Shown here: positions 1-6,919 of the stretch, one piece after another
How positions within the stretch are numbered: position 1 is the first letter of the stretch
Layout of the letters: each line of letters begins with the position of its first letter
Assembly (NCBI GenBank): GCA_040756715.1
Contig: JBFLYE010000100.1
Coordinates: 1 to 15,548 of the forward strand
Direction of reading: 5' to 3'
Length of the DNA: 15,548 nt
From: JBFLYE01 sp040756715 [NCBI: bacterium]
GTDB lineage: Bacteria > UBA9089 > UBA9088
Program-made: the position numbers and the translations under genes
The notes under the pieces: model-generated
What the model saw: the letters and a program-made list of their open reading frames with translations, nothing else
Databases searched by the model: none
Told to the model about the DNA's origin: nothing

Positions 1-70
1 TATAGTTAATTCCATAACGCTTTACAAAATGTATGGGTTTAGATAATCTTAAGGAAAACTTTATATAAAA

Positions 71-166
71 TTTTGAATTTTGAATGTTGAATTTTGAATT
101 AAAAGGGGAAAAATTTTATAAAACTTAACCTTTTTCAATTCAAAATTCAAAATTTAGAATTCAAAA
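71..166. repeat. Inverted pair of heptamer arrays (TTTTGAA x4 / TTCAAAA x4)
   Basis: Positions 71-98 hold four tandem heptamers on the pattern TTTTGAA (third copy TGTTGAA). Positions 139-166 hold four heptamers on the reverse-complementary pattern TTCAAAA (third copy degenerate, TTTAGAA). The arms can pair into a long imperfect AT-rich hairpin around a 40-nt centre. On the minus strand the structure is followed by a T-rich run, so it could act as a terminator for the tRNA-Asn operon, but that is inference. It may also be a dispersed intergenic repeat of this genome. Confidence 0.75.
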
Positions 167-490
167 TTTCTTAAATACTATTTTTGCACTAAGTAATGGA
201 AGATACTATAAGTAATAGGTTTTTTGCTAACCCTTTATTTTAGTTATAGATAAGAATAAAAGTAGGGTGAATTCCATATTACTTTTAAAAATAGAATTCA
301 ATCTCTAAAATATTCCAAGAAACTCTTGAGGGTTAATTTTTATTATTCCTTAAAAATCAATAAGTTAGAAGCCCACAAAGAAGGTCTTGGTCGGCTGGGG
401 GTGGGTAGCAGGATTGGAAGAGAAAATTTAGAAAAAGAAAATCAAAAAATCCTCTCCTTTCACCCGTCAGATTTAGTTCGTAAAGAAATT
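167..490. other. Intergenic region without a supported gene
   Basis: This AT-rich stretch has stops in all frames apart from one short frame that runs into the tRNA in antisense and is judged spurious. The segment around 385-420 is noticeably more G-rich than its surroundings, but I see no recognisable RNA family in it. The only possible signal is the promoter-like pair at 184-212. Confidence 0.5.
184..212 (+). promoter_or_regulatory. Possible sigma70-like promoter
   Basis: TTGCAC at 184-189 and TATAAG at 207-212 are separated by exactly 17 nt, which predicts a start near 219. No convincing gene follows, so this could be chance in AT-rich DNA or the start of an unrecognised RNA running toward the tRNA in antisense. 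Confidence 0.25.
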
Positions 491-565
491 TGGCTCCGCG
501 GACAGGACTCGAACCTGTAACCTAGTGGTTAACAGCCACCCACTCTACCATTGAGCTACCGCGGA
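491..565 (-). tRNA. tRNA-Asn (GUU)
   Basis: Read on the minus strand this folds into a complete cloverleaf. The 7-bp acceptor stem pairs TCCGCGG with CCGCGGA. The D stem is GCTC/GAGT, the anticodon stem GGTGG/CCACT, and the T arm ACAGG-TTCGAGT-CCTGT. The anticodon loop CTGTTAA gives anticodon GUU, encoded at 531-533. The discriminator base is G, and CCA is encoded at 491-493. The first tRNA base (565) directly follows the TAA stop (566-568) of the LysM gene, so the tRNA is almost certainly co-transcribed with that gene and released by RNase P. Confidence 0.97.
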
Positions 566-1291
566 TTATTCTATTTTTTCAAGGATAAGACCAATAGCTG
601 TGCCTGACAAAAGAAAATAGGAAAATATCTTTATCTGGTTTTTCTCCTTTGTTAATCTTTTATTCTCCAATTTAAGCATTTCTATCTCAAGCCGTTGGGA
701 TTCCAATTCTATTTCCTTTTCTTTTATCAAAGCCTTTAGTTCATTTATTGCCGAGGTTAAATTCTCCTCTTTCTTTACAAGATCATCCCTTTCTTTTATT
801 GTTTTAACAAGCTCTGCCTCCTTCTCTGATAAAGCCTCTTTTAAGGAAGTATTTTCTATCTGTATTTTATTCAAAACCCCCTCAAGCTCTGTAATCTTTT
901 CCTTCATTACCGCGATTAGCTCTGCTGTCTCAGAGGGAATAGGCCCTTTAATCTCTCCTATAATCTTATCAATATATTTATCCTTTTCTTCTATGCTCAT
1001 CTTTATTGCCTCCCTCTTCTCCTTTAGCACCTCAAGGAGCATCTTTGCTTCCTCATAGCCTATTGCCAGCTCCTCACCAGGGTAAATAAGATCAGGGTTT
1101 GTGAATTTATTATATTTTTTAAATTCCTCCCATTTTAATGGGTCTTTCCAATATATCTTTGCAAGATACCAAAGTGTATCGCCCTGCTTTATAATTATCT
1201 TCTTTGTCTTCTCACTTGGTGTAATCTTTGCAAAGCTAAAAGGGCTAAATACCAATTGAAATATAACCAATAATGATACTATTCTTTTCAT
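566..1291 (-). CDS. LysM-domain coiled-coil membrane protein
   Basis: This 241-aa protein starts with a signal peptide or N-terminal anchor (about residues 1-22, ending near SPFSFAK). A LysM domain at about 31-77 follows, with the typical opening KQGDTLWYLAKIYW and closing NPDLIYPGEEL. Residues 80-220 are Lys/Glu-rich and look like a long coiled coil. A short hydrophobic segment lies at about 223-238. LysM domains bind peptidoglycan, so the protein probably acts at the cell wall as a tether or spacer. Its start codon overlaps the zapA stop as ATGA, and its own stop abuts tRNA-Asn. The zapB-zapA context suggests a link to division or envelope shape, which is inference. Confidence 0.8.
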   Translation of the reverse strand: MKRIVSLLVIFQLVFSPFSFAKITPSEKTKKIIIKQGDTLWYLAKIYWKDPLKWEEFKKYNKFTNPDLIYPGEELAIGYEEAKMLLEVLKEKREAIKMSIEEKDKYIDKIIGEIKGPIPSETAELIAVMKEKITELEGVLNKIQIENTSLKEALSEKEAELVKTIKERDDLVKKEENLTSAINELKALIKEKEIELESQRLEIEMLKLENKRLTKEKNQIKIFSYFLLSGTAIGLILEKIE

Positions 1292-1545
1292 TTTAATGAA
1301 GCATCAATAAGGGAGGATAATTTTTTTACCCTCTCATAAACCTTCCTCTTTGTTTTAAATAGCTCATCTGCAATCTCCAATGAGGTAAGAATGGCAAGCT
1401 TATCCAGAGGAAGATTGGGAAGATTTTTGTATATCTCCTTTATCTTTTTATCCACATAGCCTGCAACTATTTTTGTTGTCTTTTCTTCCTCATCAGAGAC
1501 AAGGGTATATGCCTTACCCATAATCTCTACAGAAACCTTATTCAT
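1288..1545 (-). CDS. zapA: Cell division protein ZapA
   Basis: This 85-aa protein has the ZapA pattern: an N-terminal VSVEIMGKAYTL strand segment, a central region about VAGYVDKKIKEI, and the motif LAILTSLEIADELF leading into a C-terminal helix likely to form a coiled coil. ZapA binds FtsZ filaments and promotes Z-ring bundling in the cytoplasm. Its start overlaps the stop of the upstream ZapB-like gene (ATGA), and its stop overlaps the start of the LysM gene (ATGA), so the three are translationally coupled. In many bacteria zapA precedes rny and ymdB. Here ymdB sits next door but divergent, and rny is absent from the window. Confidence 0.85.
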   Translation of the reverse strand: MNKVSVEIMGKAYTLVSDEEEKTTKIVAGYVDKKIKEIYKNLPNLPLDKLAILTSLEIADELFKTKRKVYERVKKLSSLIDASLK

Positions 1546-1721
1546 ATCTCATCAAGCTTTGAAATTATCCTTTCAATCTTTCCTTTTATGAGCTTTCTTT
1601 CCTCTTTTAACCTCTCATTCTCTTCTTTAAGCCCACTTGCATCCCCTTCTTGGCTTTTAAGCTTTTTGAATTCTGCAATAAGCTTTTCTATTTTTTCCTC
1701 TAATATATCAAATTCTTCCAT
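1542..1721 (-). CDS. Small coiled-coil protein, ZapB-like
   Basis: This 59-codon reading frame begins MEEFDILEEKIEKLIAEF and ends KIERIISKLDEI, with TGA at 1542-1544. Nearly the whole protein is Glu/Lys/Leu/Ile heptad-like helix, broken only by a short Gly/Ser stretch near residues 26-30, and it lacks cysteine and any membrane segment. Size, coiled-coil character and position immediately upstream of zapA match ZapB-type division factors, which bind ZapA. The ATG is supported by a consensus promoter whose predicted start is the A of the codon, and by the ATGA overlap with zapA. The family name rests on context and coiled-coil pattern rather than a diagnostic motif. Confidence 0.75.
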   Translation of the reverse strand: MEEFDILEEKIEKLIAEFKKLKSQEGDASGLKEENERLKEERKLIKGKIERIISKLDEI

Positions 1722-1727
1722 CTTTTA

Positions 1728-1757
1728 ATTATAACAAAAGTAGAAAGCCCTTGTCAA
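1728..1757 (-). promoter_or_regulatory. Promoter of the zapB-like/zapA/LysM/tRNA-Asn unit
   Basis: On the minus strand, a perfect TTGACA (-35, 1752-1757) and a perfect TATAAT (-10, 1728-1733) are separated by 18 nt. The predicted +1 falls on 1721, the A of the start codon, so the message would be leaderless. The -35 overlaps that of the divergent ymdB promoter. Confidence 0.85.
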
Positions 1758-1779
1758 ATATGTTTTTTTATTGTAAAAT
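1751..1779 (+). promoter_or_regulatory. Promoter of the ymdB-type gene
   Basis: TTGTCA (1751-1756) and TAAAAT (1774-1779) are separated by 17 nt. The predicted +1 is 1786, exactly the A of the start codon, and no Shine-Dalgarno sequence precedes that codon. The message is therefore predicted to be leaderless. The -35 shares the heptamer TTGTCAA with the divergent promoter. Confidence 0.8.
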
Positions 1780-1785
1780 AAAGCA

Positions 1786-2562
1786 ATGAAGGTTTTATTT
1801 ATTGGTGATATTGTGGGAAGGAAGGGAAGGAGGATTCTTAAGGAGATAATTCCAAGATTAAAGGGAGAAAGGCACATAGACCTAATAATTGCAAATGGCG
1901 AGAATGCCGCAGGTGGATTTGGGATTACAAAGAAGGTAGCAGATGAAATATTTGCTTGTGGGGTTGATATTATAACAGGTGGAAACCATATATTTGCAAA
2001 GAAGGAAATCTATGAAATAATGGATTCCCTTCCTATTTTAAGGGCACTTAATTATCCACCCAGTGTTCCAGGAAGGGGATTTATTTTTAAGCCCTGCAAA
2101 GGAGAAAATGTTTGTGTAGTAAGCCTCTGTGGACGGGTGTTTATGGATTCCCTTGATTGCCCATTCAGGGCAATTGATGGCCTTTTGGAAGAGATAAAAG
2201 AAAAGGCAAAGATAATCATTGTTGATGTCCATGCCGAGGCAACCTCTGAAAAGGTTGCTCTAGGCTGGTTTCTTGATGGAAGGGTCTCTGCTGTGATTGG
2301 AACCCATACCCATATTCCAACCGCTGATCCTAAAATCCTTCCAAAGGGAACGGCCTATATCACTGATGTTGGAATGGTTGGGGCAGGAAATTCTGTTATA
2401 GGTATAAAAAAGGAGCTTGTGCTTAAGAGATTTCTCCTTTTAATTCCGGTTAGATTTGAAATGGCAGAGGATGAAGGAATCTTTGGCGGAGCTTATATTG
2501 ATATAGATGAGAAAACAGGCAAAGCTTCATCCATTGAGCAAATTCAAATTCAAGGGCTATAA
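1786..2562 (+). CDS. YmdB/TIGR00282 family metallophosphoesterase
   Basis: This 258-aa cytoplasmic protein belongs to the dimetal calcineurin-like family that includes Bacillus YmdB, reported to be a 2',3'-cyclic nucleotide phosphodiesterase. The expected metal ligands are visible: D8 in GDIVG, E39 and N40 in NGENAAGG, N67 and H68 in GGNH, H149 in DVHAEATSEK, and H174 and H176 in GTHTHIPTAD. The segment after GNH reads IFAKKE where many homologues have TWDKKE, a mild variation outside the ligands. The length is normal for the family. The 3' end overlaps the convergent glycosyltransferase gene by 6 nt. The exact substrate in this organism is unknown. Confidence 0.9.
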   Translation: MKVLFIGDIVGRKGRRILKEIIPRLKGERHIDLIIANGENAAGGFGITKKVADEIFACGVDIITGGNHIFAKKEIYEIMDSLPILRALNYPPSVPGRGFIFKPCKGENVCVVSLCGRVFMDSLDCPFRAIDGLLEEIKEKAKIIIVDVHAEATSEKVALGWFLDGRVSAVIGTHTHIPTADPKILPKGTAYITDVGMVGAGNSVIGIKKELVLKRFLLLIPVRFEMAEDEGIFGGAYIDIDEKTGKASSIEQIQIQGL

Positions 2563-3684
2563 TCCTTCATAAAGCCTCTCTATATCTTCTATCAGCCTTT
2601 TCTCTGTATATTTTTTTGAATTTTCCCTTGCCTTTTCTCCCATTTCCTTTGCCCTTTCTTTGTCTAAAATAATGGTTTTTATAGCATCTGCTAATGCTTC
2701 GGGATTCTTTGGAGGAATAAGGATGCCTGTATCAGGAGAGACAAGGGTTGAAACACCTCCCACATCTGTTGCAACAACGGGAATTCCAGATGCCTGTGCT
2801 TCAATGATTGCAACGGGAAGCCCCTCATTTAATGATGATAAAACAAAGCAATTAAGATCTGCATAAATAATCTCAAGGTCTTTTCTAAATCCAAGGAAAA
2901 GGACATTTTTCTCTATTCCCAGGTCTTTAGCCTTTTTCTCCAATTCCTTTCTAAGATAGCCATCTCCCGCGATGACAAAAAGGGCATCAATCTCTTTTAA
3001 AACAATAGCAGATGCTTCTAAAAATGTTCCTATATCCTTTATGGGAACAAGCCTTGCAATTGTTCCAATCAGGGGTTTGTCAGAAATCCCAAGCTCATTT
3101 CTTAAAATACCCTTTTTTTCAGAAATGTCATAAAACCTATCAAGGGAAAGGCCTAGGGGAATAACGATAACCTTATTTCTATTTCCTATGCCAAATTTTA
3201 AAATCTCATCCCTCTGGCTCTCGGTTAATGTAATTATCCTTGTTGAGATAAGGGAAAGCCATCTTTCAATGATAATAAAAAATAGGGTCTTTAGCCTTCC
3301 AAAGTATGAATGTAGGGTGTGTCCATGGAATGTATGGATGATTATAGGAACGCCGCAAAGCCAGGCACAAAGCCTTCCTAACATCCCTGCTTTGCTCAAG
3401 TGGCTATGCACAATATCTGGTTTTATCTTCCTGATTATGCCGATAAGCTTAAAAAATGTGATAATATCCTTTATGGGAGAGATCTCCCTTTGAAGCTCTG
3501 GAATAAAGATTATATCAATATTTCTATTTTTTGCCTCAGAAAGCATACTTCCCTCCTCCTTTCCCTCTTTTCCAACCACAAGATATGTCTTAAATTTCTC
3601 TTTAAGACCTTCGCTTAACAATATTGTATGGATAGAGGGACCTCCAATGTTAAGACGGGTGATTATCCTTAAAACTGTTTTCAT
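2557..3684 (-). CDS. GT4-family glycosyltransferase
   Basis: This 375-aa enzyme has a GT-B fold. The N-terminal acceptor domain opens with the glycine-rich loop TRLNIGGPSIHT and contains PDIVHSHLSKAG and TFHGH. The C-terminal donor domain contains IGTIARLVPIKD, VIAGDGYLRKEL and the EX7E signature, with glutamates at 287 and 295 (NEGLPVAIIEA). GT4 enzymes are retaining transferases that move a sugar from a nucleotide or lipid donor, often onto LPS, exopolysaccharide or lipid precursors. The gene starts one base after the upstream nitroreductase stop and probably shares its transcript. Divergence from lpxB makes an envelope glycan role plausible, but the sugar and acceptor cannot be read from the sequence. 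Confidence 0.88.
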   Translation of the reverse strand: MKTVLRIITRLNIGGPSIHTILLSEGLKEKFKTYLVVGKEGKEEGSMLSEAKNRNIDIIFIPELQREISPIKDIITFFKLIGIIRKIKPDIVHSHLSKAGMLGRLCAWLCGVPIIIHTFHGHTLHSYFGRLKTLFFIIIERWLSLISTRIITLTESQRDEILKFGIGNRNKVIVIPLGLSLDRFYDISEKKGILRNELGISDKPLIGTIARLVPIKDIGTFLEASAIVLKEIDALFVIAGDGYLRKELEKKAKDLGIEKNVLFLGFRKDLEIIYADLNCFVLSSLNEGLPVAIIEAQASGIPVVATDVGGVSTLVSPDTGILIPPKNPEALADAIKTIILDKERAKEMGEKARENSKKYTEKRLIEDIERLYEGL

Positions 3685-3685
3685 T

Positions 3686-4336
3686 TTACTTTGGCCTTCC
3701 TACAGGGACGATGTATAATGGTTGCTCCATATTCTCCATACCAATTACTCCCTTTACCTCCTCATCATAAAAAGCACCAATAGAGACCGAGCCCAATCCC
3801 AAGCTAATTGCTTGAAGATGAAGGTTCTGCACAGCATGACCTGCCTCTATGTGCACATACCTTATCCCCCTCTCTCCATATTTTCCTGTTGTTCTCTCAT
3901 ATATTGCTGAAACAACAAAAACACAGGGAGCATCTTTTACCCAACTCTGATTTAGGGCTACCCTACAGAGTTCTTTACGCTTATCAATCTTTGAGATTCT
4001 AATTAATCTATGGGCTTGAGGGATGTATTTGTAGACTCCAGGGCCAAGTTCCTTTGCTAAACCTACAACTACATATACCTCTAAGGGATAGAGTGCACCC
4101 GCTGAAGGAGCGGTTCTAAAACCCCTTTTATCAGTTACTCCTTGGGTAGCCCAAAGGAGCTGGGAGATTTCAGATAGGGAAATTGGTTCATTTTTATATT
4201 CCCTTATTGACCTTCTCTTTACCAATGCCTCCTCTAGAGAGATATTGCTTTTATACCTAGGTTTGGGTAACTCTATAGTCTCCTTTCTATCCAAATTTAC
4301 TTGAGAGAGATACATCAATAAAACCAAAACCTCCAT
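3686..4336 (-). CDS. SagB/ThcOx-type nitroreductase family protein
   Basis: This 216-aa FMN-dependent oxidoreductase has the stand-alone SagB-type pattern: LPKPRYKSNISLEEALVKRRSIREY near the start (about residues 23-47), RTAPSAGALYPLE (74-86), then an ERTTGKYGERGIRYVHIEAGHA block and GLGSVSIGAFYDEEV. SagB relatives oxidise azolines in peptide maturation, but short solitary members like this are common and of unknown substrate. No YcaO, precursor peptide or other azole-forming gene is nearby, so peptide modification is not supported. The short hydrophobic beginning (MEVLVLLMYL) may be a remnant of an N-terminal anchor. A later start at the eighth residue is also possible. Confidence 0.82.
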   Translation of the reverse strand: MEVLVLLMYLSQVNLDRKETIELPKPRYKSNISLEEALVKRRSIREYKNEPISLSEISQLLWATQGVTDKRGFRTAPSAGALYPLEVYVVVGLAKELGPGVYKYIPQAHRLIRISKIDKRKELCRVALNQSWVKDAPCVFVVSAIYERTTGKYGERGIRYVHIEAGHAVQNLHLQAISLGLGSVSIGAFYDEEVKGVIGMENMEQPLYIVPVGRPK

Positions 4337-4345
4337 TTTTATAAA

Positions 4346-4375
4346 AGAATAGAGAAAGGATAAAAATCCTATGAA
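4346..4375 (-). promoter_or_regulatory. Possible promoter of the nitroreductase/glycosyltransferase pair
   Basis: On the minus strand, TTCATA (4370-4375) and TATTCT (4346-4351) are 18 nt apart, with a predicted +1 near 4339, three bases before the start codon. The boxes are weak (about 4/6 each), but the placement matches the near-leaderless pattern of other genes here. Confidence 0.35.
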
Positions 4376-4402
4376 AGAATTGCAATAAATATTTTAATAT
4401 CC

Positions 4403-4431
4403 TTGCCAAGCCCCCTTTTATATCGTATAAT
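4403..4431 (+). promoter_or_regulatory. Promoter of the lpxB operon
   Basis: TTGCCA (4403-4408) and a perfect TATAAT (4426-4431) are separated by 17 nt, with a predicted +1 near 4438. This leaves a leader of about 27 nt before the lpxB ATG, with no clear Shine-Dalgarno sequence close to the start. Confidence 0.8.
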
Positions 4432-4464
4432 AGCGAAGAGATTTTGCCATTTAATACAAGCTAA

Positions 4465-5535
4465 ATGAACATAATGCTCATTGCTGGTGAGGCATCAGGA
4501 GATCTCTATGGAGGTTATCTTTCCAGAGAGATAAGGAAGATACGAGAGGATATTAGCCTTTTTGGAATGGGCGGAAGGCTGATGGAAAAAGAGGGTGTTG
4601 AGATTCTTTTTCCCATTTCCCTTGATATCGTGGGAGCAATGGATGTAATTTTTAAAATCCCAAAGGCAATCTTTTTATTAAATAATCTCCTAAGGGTAGC
4701 AAAGGAAAGAAAACCAGATAAGGTTGTCTTGATAGATTTTGCTGAATTTAACCTCTGGCTTCTTAAAAATCTTGTAAAGCTTAATATAAAAACAGCCTGG
4801 CTTTTTCCACCCACCGCTTGGATTTGGAGAAAGAATAGGATAAAAATTATTAAAAAGGCAGGGCTTATCTTATCAACCCTTCCTTTGGAAAGGGATTTTT
4901 ATAAAAAAGAGGGTGCAAATGTTGTTTTTATAGGGCATCCCTTGCTTGATATTGTAAAGATAAATGGAAATTTTGTTGATAAGAAAAAACCTGTGATTTC
5001 TTTTCTTCCAGGAAGCAGAAAAAAAGAGATAGAGAGGCATCTTCCCATTATGGTTAAGGTGGCAAAAGCCCTTGGTGATATAGAGCTTTTTCTTATCCTT
5101 GCAGAGGGAATTGAAAGAGAAATAATAGAAAAATATATTAAAGGCTTAAATATTTCTATTGTTCCCCATTCTTATGATATAATGGCACAATCAGACCTAC
5201 TTATTACATCCTCTGGAACAGCAACCCTTGAGGGAGCAATCCTTGGAATACCAATGATTGTTATCTATAAGATGGATAAAATATCATTCTTCCTTGCAAA
5301 AGCCTTTGTTAAAACAAAATATGTTGCTCTTCCAAATATCATTAGAGGAGAAAAAATTGTCCCAGAATTTCTGCAAGATGAGGCAAATCCTTCCAATATT
5401 GTAAAGGAGGCCCTCTTAATTTTAAACGATGAAAAAAAAAGAAAAGAGATTAAACTTAAGCTTTCCCATATCAAAGATGCAATTGGCCCATCTGGAGCAA
5501 TCAAAAGGGCAGCAAGGGCTATAATTGACCTATGA
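4465..5535 (+). CDS. lpxB: Lipid-A-disaccharide synthase
   Basis: LpxB (GT19) joins UDP-2,3-diacylglucosamine and lipid X to form the lipid A disaccharide at the inner face of the cytoplasmic membrane. The 356-aa product shows AGEASGD (7-13), FGMGG, FIGHPL (155-160), FLPGSRKKEI (from 180), SSGTATLEGA (249-258) and LPNIIRGEKIVPEFLQ. The stretch normally written about SPQVWAWR reads FPPTAWIWR here. An in-frame TAA lies directly before the ATG, which fixes the upstream limit of the start. Its stop overlaps the next start as ATGA. Its presence argues for a lipid A-containing outer membrane. Confidence 0.93.
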   Translation: MNIMLIAGEASGDLYGGYLSREIRKIREDISLFGMGGRLMEKEGVEILFPISLDIVGAMDVIFKIPKAIFLLNNLLRVAKERKPDKVVLIDFAEFNLWLLKNLVKLNIKTAWLFPPTAWIWRKNRIKIIKKAGLILSTLPLERDFYKKEGANVVFIGHPLLDIVKINGNFVDKKKPVISFLPGSRKKEIERHLPIMVKVAKALGDIELFLILAEGIEREIIEKYIKGLNISIVPHSYDIMAQSDLLITSSGTATLEGAILGIPMIVIYKMDKISFFLAKAFVKTKYVALPNIIRGEKIVPEFLQDEANPSNIVKEALLILNDEKKRKEIKLKLSHIKDAIGPSGAIKRAARAIIDL

Positions 5536-6170
5536 GAGCATTTTCTTTATTTCTTTTTATTTCTTCCCTTGCCCTTTGTGAGGAGCTCGTTTATAATGTA
5601 AAGATATTAGGAATAAATGTAGGAAGACAAAGGATAATAACAAAGGAAGAGGGTGGTGAAATAATGATAATATCTGATACAAAGACAAATAAATTCTTTT
5701 CAAGATTTTATAAACTAGATGACCACATTGAAACCCTTGTTGATAAAAAGACATTGCTTCCTATTATTATTAAAGAAAAAATAGAGGAAGGGAAAGAAAA
5801 AAAGGAGCTTTTAACCTATCTTTCCCAAGATGGATTAGAAGCCACAATAATTGAGGGAGATATTAGAAGCCAGATGAAGCTCTCCAAAGAAACATTTAAT
5901 ATTCCATCCCTTATCAATCTCCTTAGAAACAAAGAGCTAAAGGTTGGAAATAAAGAGATTTTTTCTATAATAACATTAGGGAAAATAGAGGATATAGAGG
6001 TGCAGGTAGAAAGCCTTGAAAATATATATTTTGAAGGAGAGAGAGAGGTTGTATTTAAGGTTGTAGCTAAAGATGTGGCTATTTGGTTTTTAAGGGAAGA
6101 TAGTATTCCCCTTATAATAGAGGTAAAGCTTAAATGTGGTCTTGCCCTTAAAGGGTATTTGAAAAGATGA
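5532..6170 (+). CDS. DUF3108-like exported protein
   Basis: This 212-aa protein starts with a signal peptide (SLFLFISSLALC, about 4-16). The residue before the cysteine is Leu, so this is not a good lipobox. The mature part starts EELVYNVKILGINVGRQRI and continues with FSRFYKLDDHIETLVD (about 56-71) and LLPIIIKEKIEEGKEKK. This resembles DUF3108 proteins, beta-rich envelope proteins thought to bind hydrophobic ligands. It is coupled by ATGA overlaps to lpxB upstream and tpiA downstream. The lpxB linkage fits an outer-membrane or periplasmic role, but no biochemical function can be assigned. The start is set by the overlap and the signal peptide. Confidence 0.75.
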   Translation: MRAFSLFLFISSLALCEELVYNVKILGINVGRQRIITKEEGGEIMIISDTKTNKFFSRFYKLDDHIETLVDKKTLLPIIIKEKIEEGKEKKELLTYLSQDGLEATIIEGDIRSQMKLSKETFNIPSLINLLRNKELKVGNKEIFSIITLGKIEDIEVQVESLENIYFEGEREVVFKVVAKDVAIWFLREDSIPLIIEVKLKCGLALKGYLKR

Positions 6171-6919
6171 AACCTCCAATAATTGCAGGAAATTGGAAGA
6201 TGAATAAGGGGGTAAAGGAGGCAGAGGATTTGACCTCAGGAATCCTTGAGATGGTAAAGGGTATAGATGATAGGGAGGTTGTTTTGTGTCCACCATTTAC
6301 CGCACTCTATAGGGTATCAGAGCTATTAAAGGCCAAAACTATTAAACTTGGTGCGCAAGACCTTTTTTATGAAGAAAATGGAGCTTGGACAGGTGAAATA
6401 TCTGCATCCATGCTTACTGATTTGGGTTGCAAATATGTTATTATTGGACATTCTGAAAGGAGGCAAATTCTTAAAGAGGATGATATAATAATAAACAAGA
6501 AGATAAAACAGGCATTAAAATATAGCCTTTCTCCCATATTTTGTGTGGGAGAAACCGAAAAAGAAAGAAAGGAAGGAAGGGAAAAAGAAATTGTAGAAAG
6601 GCAAATTAGATTAGGACTTAAAGAGATTGACCTTACATTCCGCATTCCCTTTGTGATTGCCTACGAGCCTGTCTGGGCAATTGGAACGGGGAATACCTGC
6701 AAAGAGGAAGAGGCAGAAAAAATGCACATTTTTATTAGAGGGCTAATCTCCAAATTATATACAAATGATTTGGCAGAGGAAATGAGGATTTTATATGGAG
6801 GCTCTGTAAAGCCCGATAATATTGATGCAATTATGAAGATGCCAAATATAGATGGCTGCCTTGTGGGCGGTGCAAGCCTAAACATTGAATCCTTTTGCAG
6901 GATAGTTGAGTTTAGTTGA
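6167..6919 (+). CDS. tpiA: Triose-phosphate isomerase
   Basis: TpiA interconverts dihydroxyacetone phosphate and glyceraldehyde 3-phosphate in glycolysis and gluconeogenesis. The 250-aa TIM barrel has all catalytic residues: K11 in GNWKMNK, H95 in IIGHSERR, and E167 in AYEPVWAIGTG, which begins the flexible loop. The phosphate-binding motifs LYGGSVKPDNI and GCLVGGASL lie near the C-terminus, and GAQDLF followed by GAWTGEIS is also typical. The length is standard. It starts in the ATGA overlap with the DUF3108-like gene and ends in a TTGA overlap with apgM, so it lies within a translationally coupled operon. Confidence 0.97.
   Translation: MKPPIIAGNWKMNKGVKEAEDLTSGILEMVKGIDDREVVLCPPFTALYRVSELLKAKTIKLGAQDLFYEENGAWTGEISASMLTDLGCKYVIIGHSERRQILKEDDIIINKKIKQALKYSLSPIFCVGETEKERKEGREKEIVERQIRLGLKEIDLTFRIPFVIAYEPVWAIGTGNTCKEEEAEKMHIFIRGLISKLYTNDLAEEMRILYGGSVKPDNIDAIMKMPNIDGCLVGGASLNIESFCRIVEFS

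Noticed and set aside
326-520. 64-codon plus-strand frame beginning with TTG
   Set aside because: It ends inside the tRNA-Asn in antisense (the familiar RGQDSNL artefact of tRNA translation), has no ribosome site and unremarkable sequence.
3686-4336. Peptide azoline maturation (RiPP) locus suggested by the SagB-type protein
   Set aside because: No YcaO cyclodehydratase, precursor peptide, transporter or protease is nearby; stand-alone members of this family are common.
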